DNA from: Natronomonas salina
GTDB taxonomy: Archaea > Halobacteriota > Halobacteria > Halobacteriales > Haloarculaceae
NCBI RefSeq assembly: GCF_013391105.1
Contig: NZ_CP058335.1
Location: forward strand, 1,922,001 to 1,986,000
Direction: 5' to 3'
Length of the DNA stretch: 64,000 nucleotides
The notes below the pieces were generated by a model. The model had not been told where the DNA came from and did no database searches. It worked only from the letters and a program-made list of their open reading frames with translations. The translations under genes and the position numbers were made by a program. This document shows positions 17,246 through 25,511 of the stretch, in pieces; positions within the stretch are counted from its first letter, which is position 1, and each line of letters begins with the position of its first letter.

Positions 17246-18157
17246 ATGCGCGTCGTCTCGCTTTTGCCCTCCGCGACCGAGATCGTCTACGCACTGGGGG
17301 TCGAGCCGGTGGCGACCTCCCACGAGTGCGACCACCCGCCCGAGGCCGCCGACCTGCCGAGCGTCGTCGACTCGCGGGTCGACGCCGACGCCGACAGCGC
17401 CGACATCGACGCCCAGGTCACCGACGCCGAGTCCTCGGGCGGCGTCTACGAGATCGACCGCGAGGCCCTCGCCGAAGCCGACCCCGACCTCGTCGTCTCG
17501 CAGGGCATCTGCGAGGTCTGCGCCGTCGACACCGTCGTCGTCGAAGAGGCCATCGCCGACCTCGGCCTGGACTGCGAGCTCCTGACGACCGACCCCCACA
17601 GCGTCGACGACATCCTAGAGGACATCCGCCGCATCGGCGCGGCGCTGGACCGCGAGGACCGGGCCGAGGACCTCGTCGCGGACCTGCAGGCCCGCATCGA
17701 CCGCGTCGCCGACCGCGCCGCCGAAGCGCCGTTCCGCCCCGAGGTGGCCGTCCTCGACTGGCTCGACCCCGCGATGGTCGCCGGCCACTGGGTGCCCGAA
17801 CTGGTCGACCTGGCGGGCGGCGAGTACGGCCTCGCCGACCCCGGCGACGCCTCGACGCCGCGGGAGTGGGCCGAGATCCAGGAGTACGACCCCGACATCC
17901 TCGTCGCCGCCCCCTGCGGTTTCGAGCTCGAGCAGACCTTCGAGAACCTGGGGGATCTGACGGACCGCGACGGCTGGACGCAGCTCCGCGCCGTCCGGAT
18001 GAACCGCGCGTACGCGATGGACGGCCACCACCTCGTGAACCGCCCCGGCCCCCGGGTCGTCGACACCCTGGAGGCGCTGGCCGGGCTGATCCACCCCGAC
18101 GAGTTCGACCGCCCCGAGGAGTGGGCGGCCCGCTCGCTGGCGACGTCGCCGGCATGA
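17246..18157 (+). CDS. BtuF-like cobalamin/metallophore-binding protein without signal peptide
   Basis: 303 residues of the periplasmic-binding type III fold: RVVSLLPSATEIVYALG, SHECDHP, DSRVDAD, then DLVVSQGICEVCAVD and the C-terminal lobe VLDWLDPAMVAGHWVPELVDLAGG. The SATE...G...HECD pattern is typical of the BtuF-like branch. There is no signal peptide or lipobox, and the conserved strand begins at residue 2, so the protein should be cytoplasmic. It may handle a corrinoid inside the cell. Its stop overlaps the desampylase start (ATGA). Confidence 0.82.
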   Translation: MRVVSLLPSATEIVYALGVEPVATSHECDHPPEAADLPSVVDSRVDADADSADIDAQVTDAESSGGVYEIDREALAEADPDLVVSQGICEVCAVDTVVVEEAIADLGLDCELLTTDPHSVDDILEDIRRIGAALDREDRAEDLVADLQARIDRVADRAAEAPFRPEVAVLDWLDPAMVAGHWVPELVDLAGGEYGLADPGDASTPREWAEIQEYDPDILVAAPCGFELEQTFENLGDLTDRDGWTQLRAVRMNRAYAMDGHHLVNRPGPRVVDTLEALAGLIHPDEFDRPEEWAARSLATSPA

Positions 18158-18564
18158 CGCTCGTCCTGCCGGGCGACCTCCGCGACGGGATGGTCGAGCA
18201 CGCCCGCGCGGGCGCGCCCGAGGAGGTGGTGGGCGTCCTCGGGGGCGAACGGGGCGAGGAGGAGTCCGTCGCCGAGCGGCGCTACCCCGCCGAGAACGCC
18301 GCGGCGACCCCCGAGACGCGCTACGAGATCGCGCCCGCCGAGGAACTCGAACTGCTGGAGCGCGTCGAGGACGACGGCTTCGACGTCGTCGGCTTCTACC
18401 ACTCCCACCCACGCGGTCCGCTCGCGCCGAGCGAGACGGACGCCGAGCTGGCCGCCTGGCCGCGCTACTCCTACGTCATCGTCAGTCTGGAGGTAGAGCC
18501 CGACCTGGGAAGCTGGCGCTGGACCGGCGAGACCTTCGAGCGCGAGCGCGTCGAGGTCCGCTGA
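18154..18564 (+). CDS. JAMM/MPN+ metalloprotease, desampylase-like
   Basis: 136 residues. The zinc motif is complete: Glu23/24 in APEEVVGVLGG, then HSHPRGPLAPSETD with His83, His85, Ser93 and Asp96 in the spacing HxHx7Sx2D. The stand-alone JAMM proteins of haloarchaea (HvJAMM1 type) cleave SAMP isopeptide bonds, removing ubiquitin-like modifiers and releasing sulfur-carrier forms. It is translationally coupled to the BtuF-like gene; the link between the two is not obvious. UbaA, which activates SAMPs, is 7 kb away. Confidence 0.9.
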   Translation: MTLVLPGDLRDGMVEHARAGAPEEVVGVLGGERGEEESVAERRYPAENAAATPETRYEIAPAEELELLERVEDDGFDVVGFYHSHPRGPLAPSETDAELAAWPRYSYVIVSLEVEPDLGSWRWTGETFERERVEVR

Positions 18565-18567
18565 CCC

Positions 18568-20697
18568 CTACGCGAACTGCGCGAGGCTCGCGTCCCTGCG
18601 GTCGGCGAGGTACCGGCGGATATCGTCCTCCCGCCAGCCCAGCGGCGAGAGGACGCTCTCGGTGGCCCGGCGGAGCTGTTCTGCGTAGTAGTCGACGTCG
18701 TAGCCGTCGGGCGACTCGTGGGCGAGCCGCACCCGTTCCATCGGGCCGGCGTCGTCGTCGACGACGACGTAGGAGACCCCCTGGCCCGGGTGGCGGTCGA
18801 TGTTCAGGGCGTCGGCCCGCGTCAGCGCGGCGACCGTCCGGGTCTCGCGGTCGTAGTCGGCGAGGGCCTTCGAGACCCGGACCGTCTCCGCCAGGTCGGC
18901 GGGGTCGACGGCGCCGCGCCGGAGGTCGGCGAGGCGGCCGGCGAGGGCGTCGCAGACCCGCTCGGGGTCGCGGGTCCGGTCGAGGGCCTCGATCAGCTCC
19001 CGCTGGACGGTTTCGACGTAGGCGGGGGTGCTGCGCTGGCGGCACTCGATGCCCCGGTACTTGAACTCGCCGTCGTCGCGCCGGCGGCCGAAGTACTTCG
19101 TCAGCGCGCCCGCGGCGTCGTTCCGCCGGGGGACGAAGGCGATCCAGTCGTAGGCGGCCTCGTACTCCAGTTCGATCTCGGCGTCGTCGGAGATCCCCTC
19201 GGCGAGGGCCTCGAGGTCCGCCTGCTCGGCGTCCTCGATCGGCGCCACCCAGAGGCTGTCGACGATGCCGTGGACCACCCGCCAGCCGCCGGCCTCCAGG
19301 GTCTCCTTGGCGTCCAGCAGAATCTCGCGGGCGAAGGCGTTGATGGCCTCGTGGCACTCGATGCGGCCGAACTTCGCGTTCGAGAACCCCTGGTAGCCGA
19401 AGCAGGAGACGAGGATCCACTTGATGGCGTCGACCTTCCCCTCGAGGGTCCGCCGGTCCTCGTCGGCGTCGTCGTTTATCGCTTCGAGGCGCTCCTTGAA
19501 CTCGTCGCGGTCGTCGATGAGCGTCTGCAGCAGCCCCGGGAGGTACCCCTCCTCCTCGCAGATGTTGTACCCCAGGCCGGGGACGTCCTCCTGGTCGGCG
19601 TGGCAGTCACAGCAGATGCGCTCGGGGCTGACGTTCCGGGTGGCGATGACGTTGGGGTAGAGGCTCGAGAAGTCCAGTTCGTGGACGTCCTCGTGGAGGC
19701 CGACGTCCGGCGCGAAGGTGAAGCCGCCGCGGTCGGCCTGCCGGAGGGTCGGCATCGGCTTGAAGAACTCGTGGCGCCAGGAGTGCCACGGCACCAGCAC
19801 GCCCCGGCGGCGGGCCTCGCGTATCTGGATGGCCGTCAGGATGCGGCCGATGCTCGACCACGCCAGCTCCTGCAGCGGGAGCCCCGACTGCTCGATGAGG
19901 TACAGGCAGCCCTCGAGGTTCGTCTGGTTCCACATGAACGTGTTCGAGCGGTCGATTATCGCCCGCCCCGGGACGTTGTAGCGAGCGGGGGAGTGGCCGA
20001 CCTGCCCGTAGCTCTCGTAGGTCGAGGCGGCGGCCAGCTGCTCGTATCCGGGCAGCCGCCCGAGGTCGAACGACTCGCGGCCGGCCCGCTCGGCCAGGTC
20101 GTACAGCAGCGAGACCAGCCGACTGGAGGCCAGGAGGAGGACGTCAGGGTCGACCGACGCGACCCGCTCGCCGACGGTCTCGACGATGGCCGTCTCGCCC
20201 TCGACGGTCACGCCGTCGACGGTCACCCGCCGCAGGTCCCCCCGGCCGATCTGCTCGGTCGGGGCGTCGATCTCGACCGTCCGCAGGTCCCGGTCCGGGA
20301 CCGGAACGGCGTCGTCCTCGGCCGCCCTGTCCTCGACCGCCTCGAGCCAGAAGCGGAACTCGCGGGTGAGGTCGACGTCGTACAGCCGGTAGGTACCGGG
20401 CGTCTTCCAGGCGGCGACGGTGCCGGCGACGTCCCGGACCGCGTCGATGCCCGCGACGTCGACCCGGAGGACCGCCTCGGGGTCGTGCCGGAAGCCGACG
20501 CGCTTGCGCTCGAGGGCCGTCCGCTCCACGGTCGGGAACCCCCGGAGGTGCCGGCGCGCCTCCGCCAGCAGCTCCCGCGTCTCCGCGGAGACGTAGATGG
20601 TCGGGGTGTAGTCCGCCGTGCGCTCGTACGTCGCGCCGTCGTCGGTCAGTTCCCAGGCCAGCACGTCGCCGTCCAGGTAGTCGAACTTGTAGGGCAT
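18568..20697 (-). CDS. polB2: Family B DNA polymerase, PolB2 clade
   Basis: 709 residues. Motif A DFSSLYPNVI (342-351) is intact. Motif B is altered: Lys426-x3-VSCFG in place of Kx3NSxYG. Motif C is HGIVDS (476-481) in place of YGDTDS, so the first Asp is Ile478 while Asp480 remains. The 3'-5' exonuclease DxE site is not recognisable; VEID near 141 is the nearest remnant. This matches PolB2, a divergent archaeal polymerase thought to act in repair or translesion synthesis. It is the last gene of a three-gene operon, 3 nt after the small protein. Confidence 0.9.
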   Translation of the reverse strand: MPYKFDYLDGDVLAWELTDDGATYERTADYTPTIYVSAETRELLAEARRHLRGFPTVERTALERKRVGFRHDPEAVLRVDVAGIDAVRDVAGTVAAWKTPGTYRLYDVDLTREFRFWLEAVEDRAAEDDAVPVPDRDLRTVEIDAPTEQIGRGDLRRVTVDGVTVEGETAIVETVGERVASVDPDVLLLASSRLVSLLYDLAERAGRESFDLGRLPGYEQLAAASTYESYGQVGHSPARYNVPGRAIIDRSNTFMWNQTNLEGCLYLIEQSGLPLQELAWSSIGRILTAIQIREARRRGVLVPWHSWRHEFFKPMPTLRQADRGGFTFAPDVGLHEDVHELDFSSLYPNVIATRNVSPERICCDCHADQEDVPGLGYNICEEEGYLPGLLQTLIDDRDEFKERLEAINDDADEDRRTLEGKVDAIKWILVSCFGYQGFSNAKFGRIECHEAINAFAREILLDAKETLEAGGWRVVHGIVDSLWVAPIEDAEQADLEALAEGISDDAEIELEYEAAYDWIAFVPRRNDAAGALTKYFGRRRDDGEFKYRGIECRQRSTPAYVETVQRELIEALDRTRDPERVCDALAGRLADLRRGAVDPADLAETVRVSKALADYDRETRTVAALTRADALNIDRHPGQGVSYVVVDDDAGPMERVRLAHESPDGYDVDYYAEQLRRATESVLSPLGWREDDIRRYLADRRDASLAQFA

Positions 20698-20700
20698 GGG

Positions 20701-21027
20701 CTACTCCTCCGTTCGCCCGTCGTCTGCTTCGACGTTCGCCGCTCCGTCGGCGTCCGCGTGCCCGCTGGCACGTTCCGATTCCACCGCGGCGAGCCGTTCC
20801 TCCAGGTCGTTGAGTCGCTTCTCCTGTTCGAGGTCGACGGAGACGAGTATCGGAAACAGCGGCTCCTCGTGGTTGAGGTAGCCGCCGGCGTCGGCGTGCT
20901 CGCGGGCGTGCTCGAACAGCCGCTCGAAGGCGGGCGTGTCGCGGCGGCGCAGCGCCCGCTCGAAGTCGCTCCAGCGCTCGCGCAGCGCCCGGACCGCGTC
21001 GCGGTACGTCGGGTTAGTCCGACCCAC
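20701..21027 (-). CDS. Small PolB2-operon protein, function unknown
   Basis: 108 residues from a GTG start that overlaps the end of the upstream gene by 14 nt. The body is charged and helical (YRDAVRALRERWSDFERALRRRDTPAFERLFEHA), followed by EEPLFPILVSVDLEQEKRLNDLEERLAAVE, a likely coiled coil. The C-terminus is a low-complexity acidic tail containing RASGHADAD, the palindromic repeat motif. Position and tight spacing suggest it partners the polymerase or the RecA-like protein. No known domain recognised. Confidence 0.75.
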   Translation of the reverse strand: MGRTNPTYRDAVRALRERWSDFERALRRRDTPAFERLFEHAREHADAGGYLNHEEPLFPILVSVDLEQEKRLNDLEERLAAVESERASGHADADGAANVEADDGRTEE

Positions 21028-21706
21028 GGGCGACCACCTCCGGGGGCGCGGTCGGCGCGGCGGTCCCGGCCCGGGCGCCGGCGCGGGCCTCGAGGACCCG
21101 CCGCCAGAACGCCAGCGTCGTCTGGACGTAGCCGCCGCCGGCGTCGTAGACGAGCGTCTCGAAGTCCTCGCCGACGAACCGGGGGCCGAACCGGGTGGCC
21201 TCGCAGCGCAGCGTCGTCTCGACGTGCTCGGCGACCGGCACGGTCAGGTCGTCGCGCTCCCGGCAGGTGGTCACGACCGGGAGGTCGTGCTCGCGGCGGA
21301 TCGCGGCGACGCGGTCGACGGTCGTCCGGAGCATCGCGTCGGCGCCGGCGCCCTGCAGGTCATCGCCGCGGTACATCGCGTCGACGGCCGGCAGGACGAG
21401 CAGCGCCGTCCCGTCGTCGACGAGGTCGGCGACGCGCTCGACGAGCGCGGCGTGCTGGTGGGCGGTGAACCCCCGGGCGACGCGGACCCGCTCGAGCAGC
21501 CGCTCGCTGGGCGCGAGCCGGGCGAGGGCGTCCGACCGGGCGTGGCCGGCCGCGTCGACCCAGTAGACGGGGCCGTCGTTCAGCAGCAGGTGGTCGAGCA
21601 CGAGCGACTGCAGCGGCCCCGTCGGCCGCCCGTCCGTCTCCAGCAGGTACCAGCGGTCCTCGAGCGTCGGCAGGACCGGCGTCGTCGCGTCGGAGCGTCG
21701 TCGCAT
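21014..21706 (-). CDS. Degenerate RecA/RadA-like protein of the PolB2 operon
   Basis: 230 residues. The layout resembles a RecA-fold ATPase: a strand LVLDHLLLNDGPVYWVD near the start, TALLVLPAVDAMYRGDDL in Walker-B position, VVTTCRERDDL and a final strand pair ETTLRCEATRFGPRFVG. No Walker A GxxxxGK[TS] is present, so ATP hydrolysis is doubtful. The ATG at 21706 was chosen because a minus-strand GGCTTATCG box (about 21730-21738) is 27 nt upstream; a Met at 21829 would add 41 Pro-rich residues. First gene of the operon with the small protein and PolB2. Confidence 0.65.
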   Translation of the reverse strand: MRRRSDATTPVLPTLEDRWYLLETDGRPTGPLQSLVLDHLLLNDGPVYWVDAAGHARSDALARLAPSERLLERVRVARGFTAHQHAALVERVADLVDDGTALLVLPAVDAMYRGDDLQGAGADAMLRTTVDRVAAIRREHDLPVVTTCRERDDLTVPVAEHVETTLRCEATRFGPRFVGEDFETLVYDAGGGYVQTTLAFWRRVLEARAGARAGTAAPTAPPEVVARGSD

Positions 21707-22074
21707 ACGTCGACCGAGCGGGGCGAGCCCGATAAGCCGTGGCGGGCGGTTTCCGGAACTTCTGGTGCCCCGGTGCCCGGCCTCGTCCGGCCGGGACGGG
21801 GCCGGCGCGTCGGTCGGCGGCTCGGCCATCCCACAACCGAAGCCAACGAACGCGAACTAACCGACATTGAGATTCTCACCGATATCGGCGGGAGGACCTC
21901 TGGAATTCCGACTCGATATGTTCTATTCTTCCATAAACGGACGGAAAGTAACGGTACGGTTATGTGACCGCGTCGCACTTATTGAACCAACGTGTCGGGG
22001 GTTCTGTCGGGGCGGGCGTCGGGGCCGCTGGTCCACGAGGTCGCGGCGCGAGCGGGGATGGACCTGCCTGACCC
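21707..22074. other. Promoter region of the PolB2 operon and upstream AT-rich stretch
   Basis: 368 nt with no supportable gene. The minus-strand operon TATA-like box is at about 21730-21738. From 21840 to 21995 the DNA is clearly less GC-rich than the flanks (GATATCGG, ATATGTTCTATTC, CATAAACG, ACTTATTG). This could hold further promoters or protein-binding sites for damage-responsive control of the operon, but no clean palindrome was seen. Confidence 0.4.
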
Positions 22075-22215
22075 ATGAACGAGTTCGTCGAGTGCGTCGA
22101 GTGCGGGTTCGTGACGCTCGCCAGCGGCGGCGACGCCGACCCGGCCGGCTGGGAGTCCTGTCCCGACTGCGGCGCCGCCGAGTTCGCCTGGCCGGGCGAC
22201 CACGGTACAAATTAG
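22075..22215 (+). CDS. Small two-CxxC zinc-ribbon protein, 46 residues
   Basis: Reads MNEFVECVECGFVTLASGG, then WESCPDCGAAEFAWPGDHG. Two CxxC knuckles (CVEC and CPDC) 20 residues apart make a complete zinc ribbon, the layout of the CPxCG micro-proteins common in haloarchaea. Such proteins often act as small regulators or binding modules; several affect growth or biofilm in Haloferax. It lies 38 nt upstream of an Lrp-type regulator in the same direction. Confidence 0.8.
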   Translation: MNEFVECVECGFVTLASGGDADPAGWESCPDCGAAEFAWPGDHGTN

Positions 22216-22253
22216 GCCCAGTCGACAATACGGGCGGCGCCCTCGGTGCAGGT

Positions 22254-22766
22254 ATGCACTCGAGGTCGACGTCCATCCCCCTCGACGACGTCGACCGCGC
22301 CATCCTCCAGTTGCTCCAGCGGGACGCCCGCAACCTGACGGCCGTCGACATCGCCGACCGCGTCGGCGTCTCCGACGGGACCGTCCGGAACCGCATCCAG
22401 AACCTCGAGGCGAGGGACGTCGTCGAGGGGTACGTCCCCGTGATCGACTACGAGCGGGCGGGCTACCCACTGCAGATTCGAATCGTGTGCACGGCGCCGA
22501 TCGTCGAACGGGAGCGGCTGACCCGCGAAGCCCTCCGGGTCGAGGGGGTCGTCGAGGTCCACGAGGTGATGACCGGCCGCGGGAACGTCGAGGTCAAGGC
22601 CGTCGCCCCCCGCCACGACGACGTGACCCGCGTCGCGCTTGCCCTCGACGAGATGGGGCTGGACGTCGAGAGCGAGGAGCTGATCCGCCACCACTACTTC
22701 CGGCCGTTCAACCACTTCGGCACCCGGGACGTCGGCGACGAGGACGCGGCCACCCACGGTATCTGA
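22254..22766 (+). CDS. Lrp/AsnC-family transcription regulator
   Basis: 170 residues. The N-terminal winged helix (LDDVDRAILQLLQRDARNLTAVDIADRVGVSDGTVRNRIQNLEARDVVEGYVPVIDYERAGYP) is diagnostic for Lrp. The C-terminal RAM-type domain follows (IRIVCTAPIVERE, VEVHEVMTGRGNVEVKAVAP), where an amino acid or similar ligand may bind at the dimer interface. GACAATACG, about 25-30 nt before the ATG, is the likely TATA box. Targets unknown. Confidence 0.92.
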   Translation: MHSRSTSIPLDDVDRAILQLLQRDARNLTAVDIADRVGVSDGTVRNRIQNLEARDVVEGYVPVIDYERAGYPLQIRIVCTAPIVERERLTREALRVEGVVEVHEVMTGRGNVEVKAVAPRHDDVTRVALALDEMGLDVESEELIRHHYFRPFNHFGTRDVGDEDAATHGI

Positions 22767-22924
22767 CCGCTCGGATTCCGGTTTTCCGATTCTCGCCCAC
22801 GCTTCGGGGGTGGAACGGGCCGGACGACCCCGGGGCGTTGTGAGAGTCGAAGTTCCTGTACTGCGGATTTCGCAACCCCCGGGTCGGTTCCCCCGAAACC
22901 GCTATACGTGGCCGCCGCCTGGAT

Positions 22925-23227
22925 ATGTCGATGACCCAACTGGACTCGCAGTTCGCGGCGTCCGACCCGGCGGTGGCCGACGGCCTGTCGAACGCACGAC
23001 GCCGGGGGACCCTCGCGGTGCTGCGGGAGGCGGGCGCGCCGCTGGCGCTGGCCGACCTCGCCGCCGACCTCGTCGACCGGGAGGCGGGGCCCGTCGCGGG
23101 CGCACCGGACTACGACGCGATCCAGCGACAGTACGTGATTCTCTACCATACCCACGTGCCGAAGCTGGTCGAGGCGGGGCTGGTCGAGTTCGACGCCGAC
23201 CGGCGGATCGTCTCGCTCGGCTCCTGA
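22925..23227 (+). CDS. DUF7344-type winged-helix protein
   Basis: 100 residues. The order (VADGLSNARRRGTLAVLREAGAPLALADLAADLVDRE, YDAIQRQYVILYHTHVPKLVEAGLVEFDADRRIVSL) is the haloarchaeal single-domain wHTH in which two recognition helices are separated by a loop; the same family is seen at 54991. It may bind DNA as a dimer. CCGCTATACGTGG about 25 nt before the ATG is a good TATA match. A Met two codons further (22931) is an alternative start. Confidence 0.85.
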   Translation: MSMTQLDSQFAASDPAVADGLSNARRRGTLAVLREAGAPLALADLAADLVDREAGPVAGAPDYDAIQRQYVILYHTHVPKLVEAGLVEFDADRRIVSLGS

Positions 23228-23254
23228 ACGGCCCGAGCCGCGACCGGCACTCTT

Positions 23255-24262
23255 CTAGCCCGTGACGGCCCGGTAGGTCCGCCCGCGGTTCTCCCCCTCG
23301 GCGACGACGAGGTTGTAGTGGCACATCTTCGAGAGGTGGTTCCGCATCGTCCGCTTCGTCCGGGGCTCCTCGACGCGGCTGCAGTACTCCTCGTAGAGCT
23401 CCCCCGGCGAGATCTCGCCGCGCTCGGCGACGATCTCGTAGAGCGTCCGCTGGTGGGGCGTGAGCGTCTCGACGTTCTTCTGGCGGACCTCCGCGCGCGC
23501 GTCCGGGATGGTCTCCTCGACGACCGACGTCGGGATGCGGTCCAGCCCCTCGCGCTCGGCCCGGCGGGCCGCGTTCCGGAGGACGCCGATGGCCACCCGG
23601 GCGTCGCCGGCGGCGGCGTCGGCGATCCGCTCCAGCTGCGGCCGGTCGACGGCGTCGGGGTCGAGCCCCCGGTCGACGCGGGCCTGGAGGATGGCGACCA
23701 GCTCGTCGAGGCCGTACTTGTCGAAGCGGACGCGCGTGCTGTTGGCCAGCCGGCTGGTCAGCCGCTCGTCGGTGCGGGCGAACAGCTCCTCCTCGCGGTT
23801 GGCGATGAGCACCATCGTCACGTTCGGCAGCGCGTAGAGGTCGTACAGCACGTCCGTGTCCTCCAGCTGGTCGACCTCGTCGAGGACGACGACGTACGGC
23901 GGGCCGTCGTAGGCCCGGAGCCGCTCGAGCAGCTCGTCCTTCGGCGTCGACCGCCGGTGGACGTCGACCGTCCGCCCGATGCCCTCCAGCACCCGGTAGA
24001 GCGCCCGGAACCGGGTGTAGTTCTGCCAGCAGTTGACGTACTGGTGTTCGACGTCGATGACCTCCCGGCGCAGCCGCTCGACGATGAACTTCGCCAGGCA
24101 GGTCTTCCCGGTGCCCGACGGCCCGAAGAGGAAGGTCGTCTCCGCCGGCTCGTCGCGCGCGATGGGCTCGAGGGCGTTCGACAGCTGGTTCGCCTCGGGA
24201 TCGCGGTGGACGACCTCCCGGGGGACGAAGTCCGCCTGCAACACCCGCGCATCCCGTATCAT
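23255..24262 (-). CDS. Orc1/Cdc6-family AAA+ protein
   Basis: 335 residues. Walker A GPSGTGKT at 47-54, Walker B VVVLDEVDQL at 124-133, sensor 1 VLIANRE, and the arginine-containing sensor 2 GDARVAIGVLRNAARRA are present. A C-terminal winged helix (about 265-335: LTPHQRTLYEIVAERGEISPGELYEEY) would bind origin DNA. Haloarchaea have many paralogues, not all linked to an active origin. The minus-strand GCTTATTACC box about 28 nt upstream supports the start. No convincing set of origin repeats lies nearby. Confidence 0.92.
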   Translation of the reverse strand: MIRDARVLQADFVPREVVHRDPEANQLSNALEPIARDEPAETTFLFGPSGTGKTCLAKFIVERLRREVIDVEHQYVNCWQNYTRFRALYRVLEGIGRTVDVHRRSTPKDELLERLRAYDGPPYVVVLDEVDQLEDTDVLYDLYALPNVTMVLIANREEELFARTDERLTSRLANSTRVRFDKYGLDELVAILQARVDRGLDPDAVDRPQLERIADAAAGDARVAIGVLRNAARRAEREGLDRIPTSVVEETIPDARAEVRQKNVETLTPHQRTLYEIVAERGEISPGELYEEYCSRVEEPRTKRTMRNHLSKMCHYNLVVAEGENRGRTYRAVTG

Positions 24263-24458
24263 CGCCCGGGCTGTTGTGACCGGAGGGTAATAAGCGGAAG
24301 TGGGTCGTTTCCGATTCTACCGGGGACGGCGCGGCAGCCGACGGCGACGACTCCAACGGACCGCCGGGACGCGCGACGCGTGTAATCGGCGAACAAGCGC
24401 CACCATCGCAGACGTTTCCGCAAAGGAGACTTACCTGACTGCTCGCGGAAGGTGTGGC

Positions 24459-25202
24459 ATGGACGTTCGACCTGCGACGAGCGGCGACGCGGCACGGGTG
24501 AGGGAGATAGCCGAGACGTCCCTGCGGGCCTCCTACTCGCTGAGCCCCGACCGGATCGAGAGCCTCGTCGGGACACTGTTCGCCGCGGAGCGACTCGCCC
24601 AGCGCGCCGACGACCCCGAGGCCCTGCTGTTCGTCGTCGAGGACGGGGGAACCGTCGTCGGCTTCGCCGACGTGGAACTCGGCCCGGAGGCGGCGATCCA
24701 GTGGCTGCACGTCGACCCGGAACACCGCGGCCTCGGCGCCGGGACGCGACTCTTCGAGCGTGCGCAGGCGGCAGCGGCCGACCGCGACCTGCCGGTCGTC
24801 GCCCGCGTCCTCTCGGAGAACGAGGAGGGGAAGGGCTTCCCCGAGCGGTTCGGCCTCCGGCGGAGCGGGCGGGCGAAGCTCGAGGTCGGCTCCGAGGACC
24901 TCTTCGAGGAGGTCTACGCCGAGGACGGGGTACTGGAGACCGTCGCCGGCGAGCCCTCAGTCGAAGTACCAGAGACGGTGGACGTCGCCGGCGAGTCCCA
25001 CCACGTCGACGAGTCCGACCGGTCCCCAGGAGTGGACGGGCCGTTCTTCGGCGTCTACCCGCCCGACGACGACGAGCACGTCGGCTACTTCTGCGGGAAC
25101 TGCGGGAGCACGGACGTCGGGTCGGACTCGCTGGGACGCCTCGAGTGCCAGGACTGCGGGAACAAGCACCTCGCCGACCGGTGGGACGCCGCCTACCTCT
25201 GA
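24459..25202 (+). CDS. GNAT acetyltransferase fused to a DUF5816-like zinc ribbon
   Basis: 247 residues. Residues 1-150 are a GNAT domain (MDVRPATSGDAARVREIAE, IQWLHVDPEHRGLGAGTRLFERA, with R-G-L-G-A-G binding acetyl-CoA). The C-terminal third (about 175-247) matches the haloarchaeal DUF5816 zinc domain: GPFFGVYPPDDDEHVGYFCGNCGSTDVGSDSLGRLECQDCGN, ending WDAAYL. Its two CxxC pairs should bind one zinc. DUF5816 is usually a free-standing protein, so the fusion links the two activities. The acceptor substrate is unknown. Confidence 0.85.
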   Translation: MDVRPATSGDAARVREIAETSLRASYSLSPDRIESLVGTLFAAERLAQRADDPEALLFVVEDGGTVVGFADVELGPEAAIQWLHVDPEHRGLGAGTRLFERAQAAAADRDLPVVARVLSENEEGKGFPERFGLRRSGRAKLEVGSEDLFEEVYAEDGVLETVAGEPSVEVPETVDVAGESHHVDESDRSPGVDGPFFGVYPPDDDEHVGYFCGNCGSTDVGSDSLGRLECQDCGNKHLADRWDAAYL

Positions 25203-25313
25203 CCGGGTGGAGCCGGACGACCGATGGCCCGGCCGCCGCCGGCACCCGGCGAGCGACCGGGGCAGTTCCACACGCACCTTTAGGTCAACTCGCGGTGAAC
25301 TCCGGCCACGACG

Positions 25314-25511
25314 ATGAGCGACGAACCTCCCACGGAGCTACACGTCCTCGCCGGCCGACTCCGCGCCGGGGTCCGCCGGGTCGTCGAACACCTGGCGGCC
25401 GGTCCCGTCCAGGAGCGCTCCTGCCCCGAGTGCGGCGCTTCCGTCACCACCGAACCGACCGAGTCGTCGATCCGGTGTGGGGAGTGCGCGCTCGGAGAGC
25501 GCGACGGGTAG
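25314..25511 (+). CDS. Small zinc-ribbon protein, 65 residues
   Basis: A helical N-terminus (LHVLAGRLRAGVRRVVEHLAAG) leads to CPECGASVTTEPTESSIRCGECALG, a two-knuckle zinc ribbon of the CPxCG type. CCTTTAGGTC about 33 nt upstream may be the TATA box. Its TAG stop abuts the CTA (reverse stop) of the convergent ubaA with no base between them. Function unknown. Confidence 0.75.
   Translation: MSDEPPTELHVLAGRLRAGVRRVVEHLAAGPVQERSCPECGASVTTEPTESSIRCGECALGERDG

Noticed and set aside
24263-24458. A replication origin beside the Orc1/Cdc6 gene
   Set aside because: Only two loose GTTTCCG matches were seen (near 24308 and 24410), with no inverted origin-recognition boxes and no long AT-rich unwinding element. 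Many haloarchaeal Orc genes have no origin beside them.
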